Position numbers and translations under genes: made by a program. Positions 1 through 8,197 of a stretch of DNA of 64,000 nt are shown in pieces. The stretch lies in the NCBI GenBank assembly GCA_947492575.1, contig CANLNK010000001.1, positions 992,001 through 1,056,000 of the forward strand, written 5' to 3'. Each line of letters opens with the position of its first letter. Position 1 is the stretch's first letter. A model generated the notes under the pieces. The model was given only the letters and a program-made list of their open reading frames with translations. It was not told the DNA's origin and did no database searches. The DNA is from an uncultured Thalassotalea sp. (GTDB taxonomy: Bacteria; Pseudomonadota; Gammaproteobacteria; Enterobacterales; Alteromonadaceae).

Positions 1-20
1 AGGCGATACCGTCGAAGCAA

Positions 21-479
21 ATGCCGAATCGCAACTGGGCAGAAGTATTTGCCCACTATCAACCGCCGGAAAGTACAGAAACTAAAGTCGTTAAACTTAA
101 CGCTAAACAGTCAGACAAGAAATTCTGGTATTTAGCAATGCCTTCAATGGCAGCGTCGCTGCTAGCGGTGGCTATGTTGGTCAATGTGTATATGAACCAC
201 CAAGCACGCCCTACTGAAATTGAAGGGCAAATAGCTATTTTGATTAATCAAACCAATATGTTGCAAGCGCAATTGCTGGAGTCTGGTGGTAGCCAGGCTG
301 GTCGCTCGGTTCAGCTTGCCTCGGTTCGGTATCAAATGAATCAAATTGATAGCACCATTCAAACGGCGTATTTGGCCAACGAATCTGAACAAGTGATATT
401 GGCTTTGTGGCAAAACAAAGTGTCGCTGCTTCAACGTCTAGTGGAGCAATCAATACAAACAAATGTGTTAAAAGTTTAA
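21..479 (+). CDS. Hypothetical single-pass membrane protein, possibly anti-sigma-factor-like
   Basis: 152 residues from the ATG at 21. The frame is open to the left edge of the window and no clear ribosome binding site precedes the ATG, so the true start could lie upstream. Visible: a polar N-terminal stretch of about 35 residues, one hydrophobic segment at about residues 38-58, and a helical, probably coiled-coil extracytoplasmic tail rich in Gln, Leu and Ser. A short cytoplasmic head, one membrane span and a helical periplasmic part is the layout of many anti-sigma factors, but I see no diagnostic zinc motif. The next gene, an exported PDZ protein, starts 25 bp downstream, so they probably form one envelope-related transcript. 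Function is not established. Confidence 0.5.
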   Translation: MPNRNWAEVFAHYQPPESTETKVVKLNAKQSDKKFWYLAMPSMAASLLAVAMLVNVYMNHQARPTEIEGQIAILINQTNMLQAQLLESGGSQAGRSVQLASVRYQMNQIDSTIQTAYLANESEQVILALWQNKVSLLQRLVEQSIQTNVLKV

Positions 480-504
480 GTTGTAACTTAGAAAGGAAGT
501 CAAC

Positions 505-1467
505 ATGTATCGTAAACTCGGAGCTTTGATCAATCTGTTTTGTTTTAGCGCTTTTGCCATGGCTGCTAATCCGAATGATTTGGTCATGTCCATAGGGAAT
601 AGCTACACCAAGGAATCTCAGGCACTGTTTAAATCGTTAGAGGAACAAATTATTGCAACCTTGATCGCGGTATCAGAGCAAGAACGTAAAGCAGGTAAGT
701 CATTAAATAACTTAGATTATCATTTGGATATTCCAGCAAAAGAACATACCGATATTGGTATGCTAATAAGTTTGGATAATGCCAAAAAAGGGTTCAACGT
801 CGTATCTGTGACAGATGGTGGTGCGGCCCATAAAGCAGGGCTAAGGGCAGGAGATGTGATTAACGCCATTAATGGTGTCGAGGTTAGCACATCAGAAATA
901 GAGAAGAATCAAACGATTAAATACCTTTGGGATTTTAAACCTCAACAGATCATCGATATTCAATACAGTACAAATGGTGTAAGAAAAAACACGTCTTTTG
1001 CAGTACCAGGGATTAAGGTACCTTCGGCATCGCTTACCGTGAATTTTGAGCCAACGACGATAGCTAATCAAAGTGCAGCAGAACAGTGCGGCCAACTAGA
1101 ACTGAAGTACTGGCCTGAAGAAGACGGAGATATCTACCCGTTAACGCTGCTTAAAGTGAATGGTCAAAATGTCCATAGTAACTATATTCGCCGTAAATTT
1201 GCTGCCGGTAATTATCGATTTGAGTTTGGTGTTGTAGAGAGAGATCGCGTGATATCGGGCAAAGTGATGGATGTTAAAGCAAGGGAGACGTATAGCTTCA
1301 CCATTGAGCCAAATGTTAAGTATTACATAGGGGCATATAAGTCCGTTAGTGATAATGCTCGTTCTTGGCAAGATAGCGAAACCGGTTCGAAAATTAAAAG
1401 ACGTAAAAGTAAAGAGAACTACACCCCTGTGATTTGGCGCACAGAAAAAGCTGAATGTCGTCAGTAG
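505..1467 (+). CDS. Exported PDZ-domain protein of unknown function
   Basis: 320 residues. The N-terminus has a Sec-type signal peptide (Arg-Lys, hydrophobic core, then AMA near residue 20), so the protein is probably periplasmic. Residues about 85-150 form a PDZ domain with the typical GGAAHKAGLRAGDVI loop, which usually binds C-terminal peptide tails. There is no serine-protease catalytic domain like that of DegP. The C-terminal half (about 175-315) contains beta-rich sequence that I do not recognise, with Cys residues near 191 and at the end. A good Shine-Dalgarno (AAGGAAG) lies 7 bases before the ATG. A strong terminator follows, so this gene ends the transcript begun by the membrane protein upstream. 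A periplasmic sensing or scaffolding role is inference. Confidence 0.65.
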   Translation: MYRKLGALINLFCFSAFAMAANPNDLVMSIGNSYTKESQALFKSLEEQIIATLIAVSEQERKAGKSLNNLDYHLDIPAKEHTDIGMLISLDNAKKGFNVVSVTDGGAAHKAGLRAGDVINAINGVEVSTSEIEKNQTIKYLWDFKPQQIIDIQYSTNGVRKNTSFAVPGIKVPSASLTVNFEPTTIANQSAAEQCGQLELKYWPEEDGDIYPLTLLKVNGQNVHSNYIRRKFAAGNYRFEFGVVERDRVISGKVMDVKARETYSFTIEPNVKYYIGAYKSVSDNARSWQDSETGSKIKRRKSKENYTPVIWRTEKAECRQ

Positions 1468-1501
1468 CGAGCTACATGCGAGCCAAAACAAACTTCCCTC
1501 C

Positions 1502-1540
1502 GAGCAGTTGGTGTTAGTCAGTCGCTAACTGCTCATTTTT
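1502..1540 (+). terminator. Rho-independent terminator after PDZ gene
   Basis: Inverted repeat GAGCAGTT / AACTGCTC (1502-1509 and 1527-1534), extended by G-U and G-C pairs, followed by ATTTTT. It lies 35 bp after the PDZ gene. Confidence 0.75.
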
Positions 1541-1849
1541 ATCAACCGCCCTACATCCTCCTGCATCATGTTACTCGTTAGCTTTACTAGGTCAGCTGCT
1601 TTGGTTGAGCGTTAATTTGGTTGAATGTGACATATAGTTGCGCTTTTTTTAACCATGCGCTTAGATAATAAATAGACGGCGTAAGCAAGGGCATAGTTAT
1701 CTCAATCTAGCTGTTTAAGTTTAATTGTTTAAGTCTAGTTGTTTTAGTTTGGTTATTTCAGCTGAAGTAGCGCTTAAATGTAAGGGCCCAATTGATAGCT
1801 AGCCTGTGTCCCCAAATTGAACTGATGTCACGTTAAAAGAATAACTATT
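1541..1849. other. Intergenic region upstream of alkB
   Basis: About 300 bp without a convincing ORF. It contains a run of short related words (TTTAAGT, TTTTAGTT) at about 1705-1760 and presumably the alkB promoter. I could not pick a reliable -10/-35 pair or an operator. Confidence 0.4.
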
Positions 1850-3040
1850 ATGAGTAACGGCAACACCTTTATCGCAGCAAACGGCGAAGTTTATATCGAT
1901 AAGAAACGATATGCTTGGCTATTTTCCTTCTTAATTCCTGCTACGAATGTTGCGGGTCCACTGTTATATATGCAGTCGGGAAAAGAACTTCATTTGTGGT
2001 TGTTCATTATTTTTTGGTATGGGCTTTTCCCTGTCATTGATGGACTTATGGGGGAAGATACGAGCAATCCCCCAGAGTCTGTCATCCCGCAGCTAGAGAA
2101 AGATATTTATTATCGGGTAATTGCCTTATTACATGTTCCGGCCGTGGTCTGCACCTTTGTATTTTTAGGCTGGTTTGTGGTCAGTCACGAGCTTTCAGTG
2201 CTTGGTTACTTTTGCGTAGCATTACTTGCAGGCTACACCGGTGGACATGGGTTAAACATCGGCCACGAACTTGGGCATAAACGTCAACCTCTTGACCAGT
2301 GGATGGCAAAAATTGTTTTGGCACCTGCGGCTTATGGTCACTTTTTCATAGAGCACAACCGCGGACATCACAAACATGTTGCAACACCAGAAGATCCGGC
2401 TTCAGCGAAAATGGGGGAGAGTATTTATCAGTTTGCCTTGCGTGAATTACCCGGTGGTTTTTTTAGAGCGTACTTGGTTGAAAAGCAACGATTAGAAAAG
2501 CAAGGGACATCTCCATGGACTTTGGCTTGGATACTGGACAATGAATTTATTCAAACGATGCTAATGACCTTAGGCGTATATTTAGCAATGGCAATTTGGC
2601 TGGGTATTGAAGTTATTCCTTATTTGTTAATCGCAGCATTTTGGTCAATGTGGCAATTAACATCTGCCAACTATGTAGAACATTACGGATTGAAACGAAG
2701 AAAGACAGCATCAGGACGATATGAGAAGCCACAGCCACACCACAGTTGGAACAGCAATCATATCTTTTCAAACTGGGCGCTGTTTCATTTGCAGCGCCAC
2801 TCTGATCATCATGCCAATGCCACTAGAAGTTACCAGTCGTTGCGACATTTTGAACACTTACCGTCATTGCCCAATGGTTATTTCGGCATGTTCGTTTTAG
2901 CTTATGTGCCTTGGTTATGGTTCAAAGTGATGAACAAAAGGTTAGTTGCTGTAACTAATGGAAATATCAAAGACATTAATCTATTACCTTCAAAGCGCGA
3001 AACTTTGATTAAGCAATATAAATTGCAAGACAAAGAGTAG
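1850..3040 (+). CDS. alkB: Alkane 1-monooxygenase (integral-membrane AlkB)
   Basis: 396 residues. AlkB is the inner-membrane non-haem di-iron hydroxylase that converts medium-chain n-alkanes to 1-alkanols using O2 and electrons from rubredoxin. All signature histidine boxes are present: HELGH at 139-143, EHNRGHH at 168-174 and LQRHSDHH at 314-321, together with the family-specific NYVEHYGL motif at 274-281. Several hydrophobic spans lie between residues 20 and 265. Length is typical (about 400). No rubredoxin, rubredoxin reductase or alcohol dehydrogenase gene is adjacent, so the electron partners must be encoded elsewhere. The Shine-Dalgarno is weak (AAAAGAATAAC). The enzyme family is secure; the true substrate range (alkanes or related chains) cannot be read from sequence. 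Confidence 0.93.
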   Translation: MSNGNTFIAANGEVYIDKKRYAWLFSFLIPATNVAGPLLYMQSGKELHLWLFIIFWYGLFPVIDGLMGEDTSNPPESVIPQLEKDIYYRVIALLHVPAVVCTFVFLGWFVVSHELSVLGYFCVALLAGYTGGHGLNIGHELGHKRQPLDQWMAKIVLAPAAYGHFFIEHNRGHHKHVATPEDPASAKMGESIYQFALRELPGGFFRAYLVEKQRLEKQGTSPWTLAWILDNEFIQTMLMTLGVYLAMAIWLGIEVIPYLLIAAFWSMWQLTSANYVEHYGLKRRKTASGRYEKPQPHHSWNSNHIFSNWALFHLQRHSDHHANATRSYQSLRHFEHLPSLPNGYFGMFVLAYVPWLWFKVMNKRLVAVTNGNIKDINLLPSKRETLIKQYKLQDKE

Positions 3041-3147
3041 GCATTGAAGTGCCTTGCTCGCCGTCGCCTAAATCTCGTCGCCAAAGCCCATATTGCCCGT
3101 TTGATAAACCAAAGTGTTAGCGTCATGCGCAGATTTGACGATGGATA

Positions 3148-3288
3148 ATGCTTTCGTATTTACATGATATCGATAGACTTTATGACACAGGTGAAAATAA
3201 AAGTCGCTTTGAAATTCAAGTAGGAGATGCTCTCGATGATTGGAGTGATGGTGAAGTTGTTAGCAAACTGGTGCAGTTGTTGGGCTAA
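3148..3288 (+). CDS. Possible 46-residue ORF or gene remnant
   Basis: The 369-bp gap between alkB and the REC-EAL gene contains one short frame with protein-like composition, reading MLSYLHDIDRLYDTGE at its start and ending in a Leu-rich helix. It is preceded in frame by a stop at 3136 and has no convincing ribosome binding site. It could be a real small acidic protein or the degraded end of a lost gene. I do not recognise it, and the rest of 3041-3409 shows nothing else I can support. Confidence 0.25.
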   Translation: MLSYLHDIDRLYDTGENKSRFEIQVGDALDDWSDGEVVSKLVQLLG

Positions 3289-3409
3289 TGGTAACGTCGC
3301 TAACGTTAGCTAAATAGGGCGGCTGTTCTGATATTGCAATAAAGTATTACTACAGCTCAATATCTAAATTTATTGACTATACTTTGCTAAACGTCTTATG
3401 TGAGTAGGT

Positions 3410-4615
3410 ATGCTAATGCTTTATATAGTGGATGATGATATTGAGTTTTCTTTATTGTTGCGCGATATTTCTTCCCCGCATGTACCAGCTCTAGAGGTAT
3501 TTCACGAGCCTATTTCTTTCTTTGACAAGATCGAGTTAACGTCAGCAGACATTGTTATTTTAGATATTAAAATGCCTAAAATGGACGGCATTGAAGTACT
3601 TCGTGAACTTGCCGGCAAACGGGTAAGTTCGTCACTTATTCTTATAAGTGGGGTGGAGAGCGGTGTCCTTAACTCTACAGCGATGTTAGCAAAGGAATTA
3701 GGGTTAAACATTGCTGCACAGCTTCCCAAGCCCTTTCCTCCGCAAAAACTGGTGGATGTTTTAACCAACATTATTTCAGATGATGAAGTAAAATCGTTCA
3801 AACATACTGACCATAACGGTGGTGAGGTATACAGCTTTAGTAAAGCCGAGATTGAAGACGGGCTAAGCAAAGGGCAGATAACGCTTTTTTATCAACCACA
3901 AATAGACTTAAACACTCGTCAGCTGTGTTCTGTAGAAGGGTTGGTAAGGTGGAACCATCCGACACTGGGATTGATTCCACCCAATCATTTCTTACCACAG
4001 GTGAATAAACGCAGGCTTTTAGATGCGCTAACTGACCACGTTATCGAATGTGCAATTAATGCTGAATCTGTTTGGAATAAGCTCGGTATCGAAATAAATA
4101 CCTCTATAAATGTTAACGCGAGCAATGTGATTAATTTATCATTGCCAGAAAAATTGGAGACACTGGCAAACAATGCCGAAATAACACCTTCCAAAATATG
4201 TTTAGAAGTCACAGAGTCTGAATTAATGACGGAGCTTATTCCGTCAATGGATACCCTTACGCGATTACGACTAAAGGGCTTTAGGCTTTCTATTGACGAC
4301 TTTGGAACAGGTTTCTCGTCCCTCCTGCAGCTGTACAGAATTCCCTTTACAGAATTAAAAATAGATCGTTCATTTATTAAAAACCTAGCGACTAATTCTG
4401 AATCTAGAATTATCGTCGAAACATGTATTTTACTTGCCCATAAACTAGGCATGAAAGTTGTCGCTGAAGGCATTGAGGATAGAGAGACTTTCACCATTCT
4501 ACATGAGCTTGGCTGTGATATTGGCCAAGGTTATTATTTTTCAAAACCCCTACCAGAGCATGAACTTCATGTCTGGTTGCATGAGAATAAGAAAAGAGCA
4601 CTCGTCGCTTTATGA
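3410..4615 (+). CDS. Response regulator with EAL-type c-di-GMP phosphodiesterase domain
   Basis: 401 residues. Residues 1-125 form a receiver domain with acidic residues at 8-10, phospho-acceptor Asp52 in ILDIKMPKMDG and the conserved Lys in PKPF near 108. Residues about 145-395 form an EAL domain. The signature reads EGL (Glu176), a tolerated variant, and the other catalytic elements are present: NVNASN, EVTES, IDDFGTGFSS (Asp296-Asp297), LKIDRSF, VAEGIE and GQGYYFSKP. The enzyme is therefore predicted to hydrolyse cyclic di-GMP to pGpG under phosphorylation control. Its stop overlaps the ATG of the following hybrid kinase (ATGA), so the two are translationally coupled and the kinase is the likely phosphodonor. 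The cognate pairing is inferred from this overlap. Confidence 0.85.
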   Translation: MLMLYIVDDDIEFSLLLRDISSPHVPALEVFHEPISFFDKIELTSADIVILDIKMPKMDGIEVLRELAGKRVSSSLILISGVESGVLNSTAMLAKELGLNIAAQLPKPFPPQKLVDVLTNIISDDEVKSFKHTDHNGGEVYSFSKAEIEDGLSKGQITLFYQPQIDLNTRQLCSVEGLVRWNHPTLGLIPPNHFLPQVNKRRLLDALTDHVIECAINAESVWNKLGIEINTSINVNASNVINLSLPEKLETLANNAEITPSKICLEVTESELMTELIPSMDTLTRLRLKGFRLSIDDFGTGFSSLLQLYRIPFTELKIDRSFIKNLATNSESRIIVETCILLAHKLGMKVVAEGIEDRETFTILHELGCDIGQGYYFSKPLPEHELHVWLHENKKRALVAL

Positions 4616-7600
4616 CCATAAGAACGCTGACACTCCTGCTATTGTTAGTGAGTTCTTCACTGACGATCTTAAGTTTTCACATTATCCATATTAAACACGA
4701 AAGAGAGTTGTTGCTTTCTAGAAGTGTCGCGCAACTAGAGTATGTTGCCGCGATTCAGCACAAAAGAATTACAGACTTGTTGGAAAACTACAAAGACACT
4801 GCGGCTTTAATGAAAAGTGACTTCCAGCTTAGGTCGTTAATTTATAACGGAAAGTATGCAAATGTCGATGAACGAAGAAAAGCTATTAACCGTATTTTGC
4901 AAGGTGCAGTTGACGCAGTGCCTTACATTTCATCTGCTAGTGTGTTTAACCGTGACAGAAATTTAATTGCGTCGACATCAGCGATAAACAGCGTTGTTGA
5001 GATTGATGAAGTCTTGGCGAGTGAGTCGCAATATAAAGTGAAGTTTGTCTCGTTTAATGGCAAGTCTTATGTCGTGTTTGTTGAATCGGTTGAGCTAGAC
5101 TCAACTATCGTTGGGTACATAGCATTAGCATTTTCTGATACTCAATTATCAGAGATTGTTAGCGACTATACAGGACTGGAAACTTCTGGTGAGATTGTAT
5201 TGGCTGCACCCAACAAAGAGGGGGATGCCATCTTTCTTACGCCGACGAGGCACGCCCCTAATGTGGCATTAGCGTTAACTATTCCGCGCAGTAATTTAGA
5301 AATCCCCATTACTCACGCGATGAATGGCGTGAATGATGTATTTGAAGATTATGTTGATTACCGTGACATTCCAGTGCTTGCTATTTCACATCATATCCCA
5401 GAAACCGAATGGGGGATGATTGTTAAAATTGATAAGTCAGAAGTTTTTGAACAGTTGTCGGCATTAAATAATCAGTCGCTAAAAGTACTACTTTTTACAT
5501 TCGTGATTGCATTATTCATTTCATTGTTTGTTGTTAATCGATTAGCTCGACCTTTAGACGCCTTCATCAAGGCGATGTCTGATACCGCTAAAGGAAATAA
5601 AACTACTTTAAAACTTCACTCAAAAATTACTGAAGTGAATGAGGTGATTTCAGCCTTCAACTTTATGATTGGAAAAATTGAGCAAACTGAAACTAGCTTG
5701 CGTGATTCTATTAAGGTACTTACGGAGTTGAATATTAAACTGGACTCCGAAGCAGAACGATTTAAACGTTGGAAAGAGTCTAACTTCATCGGCATTATAC
5801 ATTCTGATGCGCAAGGAAACATTTTAGACGCCAATACAACCATGTTAGATATGATTGGCTATACGCGCCAAGAGCTTGAGGATAATCAGATAGATTGGAA
5901 AAATCTCACGCCCAAGGAGTATTTACCATTAGACCTAAATGCGATTGATGAAGCCAACCAACAAGGCTACTGGACTCCGTTTGAGAAAGTATATATTCAC
6001 AAAAATGGGCATAAAGTGCCCATTCTCATTGGTGGTTCGATATTTAAAGAAGACACACAAGAATTTATCGTATTTGTCGTTAACCTGTCAGAAAAATACC
6101 AGCAAGTTAGGGAGTTGGAAGAATATAAAGGGATCATTGAAAACTCACATGACATGCTGGCGTTTGTCGATAAAAACTATCGTTTTAAAACGGTTAATCA
6201 AGCTTACCTGAGTTTACACAACAAGAAGCGGCATCAAGTTATTGGACATCAACTGCCAGAGATTATTGGTGAAGAGTTCTTCTTTCAGACCATTAAAAGC
6301 AAAATAGATCTAGCACTCGAAGGGGATAAAGTGAGCTTCATTGAAACCGTTAGGGTAAAAGACGGCACTCAGGTTGTGACGCTTAGAATTTCCTACATCC
6401 CTTATCGCACAAGTAGAGGCGAAATCATTGGGTTTATTTTTAAAGGTGAAGACATTTCCGAGCTTCAGGCAAAACAGCGAACCATTGAACTAAAAGAAAA
6501 AGAGCAAAAACAGATAATTCAGTCAATGCTTGAAGGTATTTTCACTGCAGATAGCACAGGAAAAATATTATCCTTTAATCCAGAGGCCGAGCGTATCTTT
6601 GGTTACAAGGAGGAAGAGATTGTTGGCGAGAGCATTGACCGACTGACAGAAGAAGTGACACATCATGCTAAAATGATGAAAAATTATTTTGCCACAGGCG
6701 TTTCTCATGTCATAGATCACCACGTAGTGAGGGCGATTAATGCTAGACACAAAGAGGGTCACCTTTTTCCTATCCGAGTGGCGGTGGCGAGTATGCCACT
6801 GAATCAGCATGGGGAACGGCATTTCATCGCTAATTTTCAGGACATGAGTGAATATGAGCAACAAAGAGCGCAGCTTAATAGAAGCCTTAAACTGGATTCG
6901 CTGGGCAATGTCGCAGGCGGTGTAGCTCACGACTTTAATAACATACTCGGCATTATAGTAGGCTATGCCAGTTTGCTTTCTTGCAGTGAATTAGATAAGC
7001 AGCAAACTTACATAGAGGCGATTGAGAAAGCGTGTGATAGGGGGCAGAAATTAACTAAAAGCTTGTTAACGTTTGCTAAAAAAGGCAACCAAGGCGCTTC
7101 CAAGGTGAATATCAATCGTTTAATTGCTAAAAACCGACAACTCTTAGAAACCGCCATTACCTCTAAAATCATACTTAATCTTGAACTGGCAACATGCGAG
7201 TGCATTGCAAATGTTGAAGAAGATTTGTTTGAGAATATGCTCCTAAATATGTCTATTAATGCGATGCACGCTATGCCAGACGGCGGCAGTGTCACCATCG
7301 CTACTGAGTGCATGCACTTATCTTCAGTTCAAGGAAATCGGCTAGCGCTAAAAGGTGGGAAATACATCAAACTCACTATTTCTGATACAGGTTTTGGAAT
7401 TCCAAAAGAGAATATCGACAAAATTTTTGATCCCTTCTTTACGACAAAGTCCGACTTTGGTACGGGGCTGGGATTATCGCAATGTTATGGCTTTATCAAG
7501 TCATGCGGTGGTGTCATTGACGTTACCTCTAAAGAGGGAGAAGGTACTGTCTTTGAAATTTTTCTACCGTGTATGGAAAGTGAAGAAAAACCCGTTATCC

Positions 7601-7992
7601 AAGAAGAAAAGTCTATCGGCGTACCGTTATTAAACGGTATTAAAAGTGCCTTAGTTATAGATGATGAAGACGATCTTAGAATCGTTATTCGCTCATTTTT
7701 GGAGGCTGAAGGTATTAACGTATTTGATACAAGTGAGCCTAAAGAAGCGATATCTATTGTCGAATCTGAAAGTATCGATGTTTTGATTAGTGATATAATT
7801 ATGCCTCAGATTAGCGGCTTAGATTTAATGCAACATATCAAGCAAATTAAACCGCAGATGCCTCACTTGTTTATTACTGGCTTCTTTAGTGCCGAGTCTG
7901 ACGCAGCTAAGTACGATGAAGAAGAAGTCTTATTTAAACCGTTCACCAAGAGAGACTTGTTTGAGAAATTAGTTAACATTATTGGAAATTAA
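4612..7992 (+). CDS. Hybrid sensor histidine kinase (Cache-HAMP-PAS x3-HisKA-HATPase-REC)
   Basis: 1126 residues. In order: membrane span at about 5-25; extracytoplasmic double-Cache-like sensor at about 30-285; second span at about 287-307; HAMP at about 307-360; PAS repeats at about 390-500, 505-620 and 635-755; phospho-accepting helix with His773 in the AHDFNN motif; ATPase domain with DTGFGIP and FGTGLGLS; C-terminal receiver with Asp1061 in SDIIMPQ. It should autophosphorylate on an external small-molecule cue plus cytoplasmic PAS input, pass phosphate to its own receiver and on to a partner, most likely the overlapping upstream REC-EAL protein. Ligand unknown. A two-way terminator lies about 50 bp downstream. 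Confidence 0.9.
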   Translation: MTIRTLTLLLLLVSSSLTILSFHIIHIKHERELLLSRSVAQLEYVAAIQHKRITDLLENYKDTAALMKSDFQLRSLIYNGKYANVDERRKAINRILQGAVDAVPYISSASVFNRDRNLIASTSAINSVVEIDEVLASESQYKVKFVSFNGKSYVVFVESVELDSTIVGYIALAFSDTQLSEIVSDYTGLETSGEIVLAAPNKEGDAIFLTPTRHAPNVALALTIPRSNLEIPITHAMNGVNDVFEDYVDYRDIPVLAISHHIPETEWGMIVKIDKSEVFEQLSALNNQSLKVLLFTFVIALFISLFVVNRLARPLDAFIKAMSDTAKGNKTTLKLHSKITEVNEVISAFNFMIGKIEQTETSLRDSIKVLTELNIKLDSEAERFKRWKESNFIGIIHSDAQGNILDANTTMLDMIGYTRQELEDNQIDWKNLTPKEYLPLDLNAIDEANQQGYWTPFEKVYIHKNGHKVPILIGGSIFKEDTQEFIVFVVNLSEKYQQVRELEEYKGIIENSHDMLAFVDKNYRFKTVNQAYLSLHNKKRHQVIGHQLPEIIGEEFFFQTIKSKIDLALEGDKVSFIETVRVKDGTQVVTLRISYIPYRTSRGEIIGFIFKGEDISELQAKQRTIELKEKEQKQIIQSMLEGIFTADSTGKILSFNPEAERIFGYKEEEIVGESIDRLTEEVTHHAKMMKNYFATGVSHVIDHHVVRAINARHKEGHLFPIRVAVASMPLNQHGERHFIANFQDMSEYEQQRAQLNRSLKLDSLGNVAGGVAHDFNNILGIIVGYASLLSCSELDKQQTYIEAIEKACDRGQKLTKSLLTFAKKGNQGASKVNINRLIAKNRQLLETAITSKIILNLELATCECIANVEEDLFENMLLNMSINAMHAMPDGGSVTIATECMHLSSVQGNRLALKGGKYIKLTISDTGFGIPKENIDKIFDPFFTTKSDFGTGLGLSQCYGFIKSCGGVIDVTSKEGEGTVFEIFLPCMESEEKPVIQEEKSIGVPLLNGIKSALVIDDEDDLRIVIRSFLEAEGINVFDTSEPKEAISIVESESIDVLISDIIMPQISGLDLMQHIKQIKPQMPHLFITGFFSAESDAAKYDEEEVLFKPFTKRDLFEKLVNIIGN

Positions 7993-8040
7993 TATTCTAA
8001 CCAGAACAGCGTTTTAAATGGACCTGCGCGTTAAATAAAA

Positions 8041-8066
8041 TAGGCGCCGTTAATGTTGGGCGCCTA
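8041..8066. terminator. Bidirectional terminator between kinase and chemoreceptor
   Basis: Perfect stem TAGGCGCC / GGCGCCTA. The A-rich stretch to its left gives a good U-run for the minus-strand chemoreceptor; the plus-strand tail (TGTTTGG) is weak. Confidence 0.6.
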
Positions 8067-8197
8067 TGTTTGGCAATCTGCTTACAATATTCTGAGCTCT
8101 TTTTATTTTCAGCTCTCAGCTCTCTTTAGTGTTTAGTATCGGTGCTTTTTACTCCGAGAGCTCTTTAATTCAGAGGTTGAAGATTGGGTATCCACGT

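Noticed and set aside
1-85. End of an upstream gene in another frame, stopping at 83-85
   Set aside because: It would overlap the 152-residue gene by about 65 bp and the short peptide visible is not recognisable; it cannot be judged without sequence to the left.
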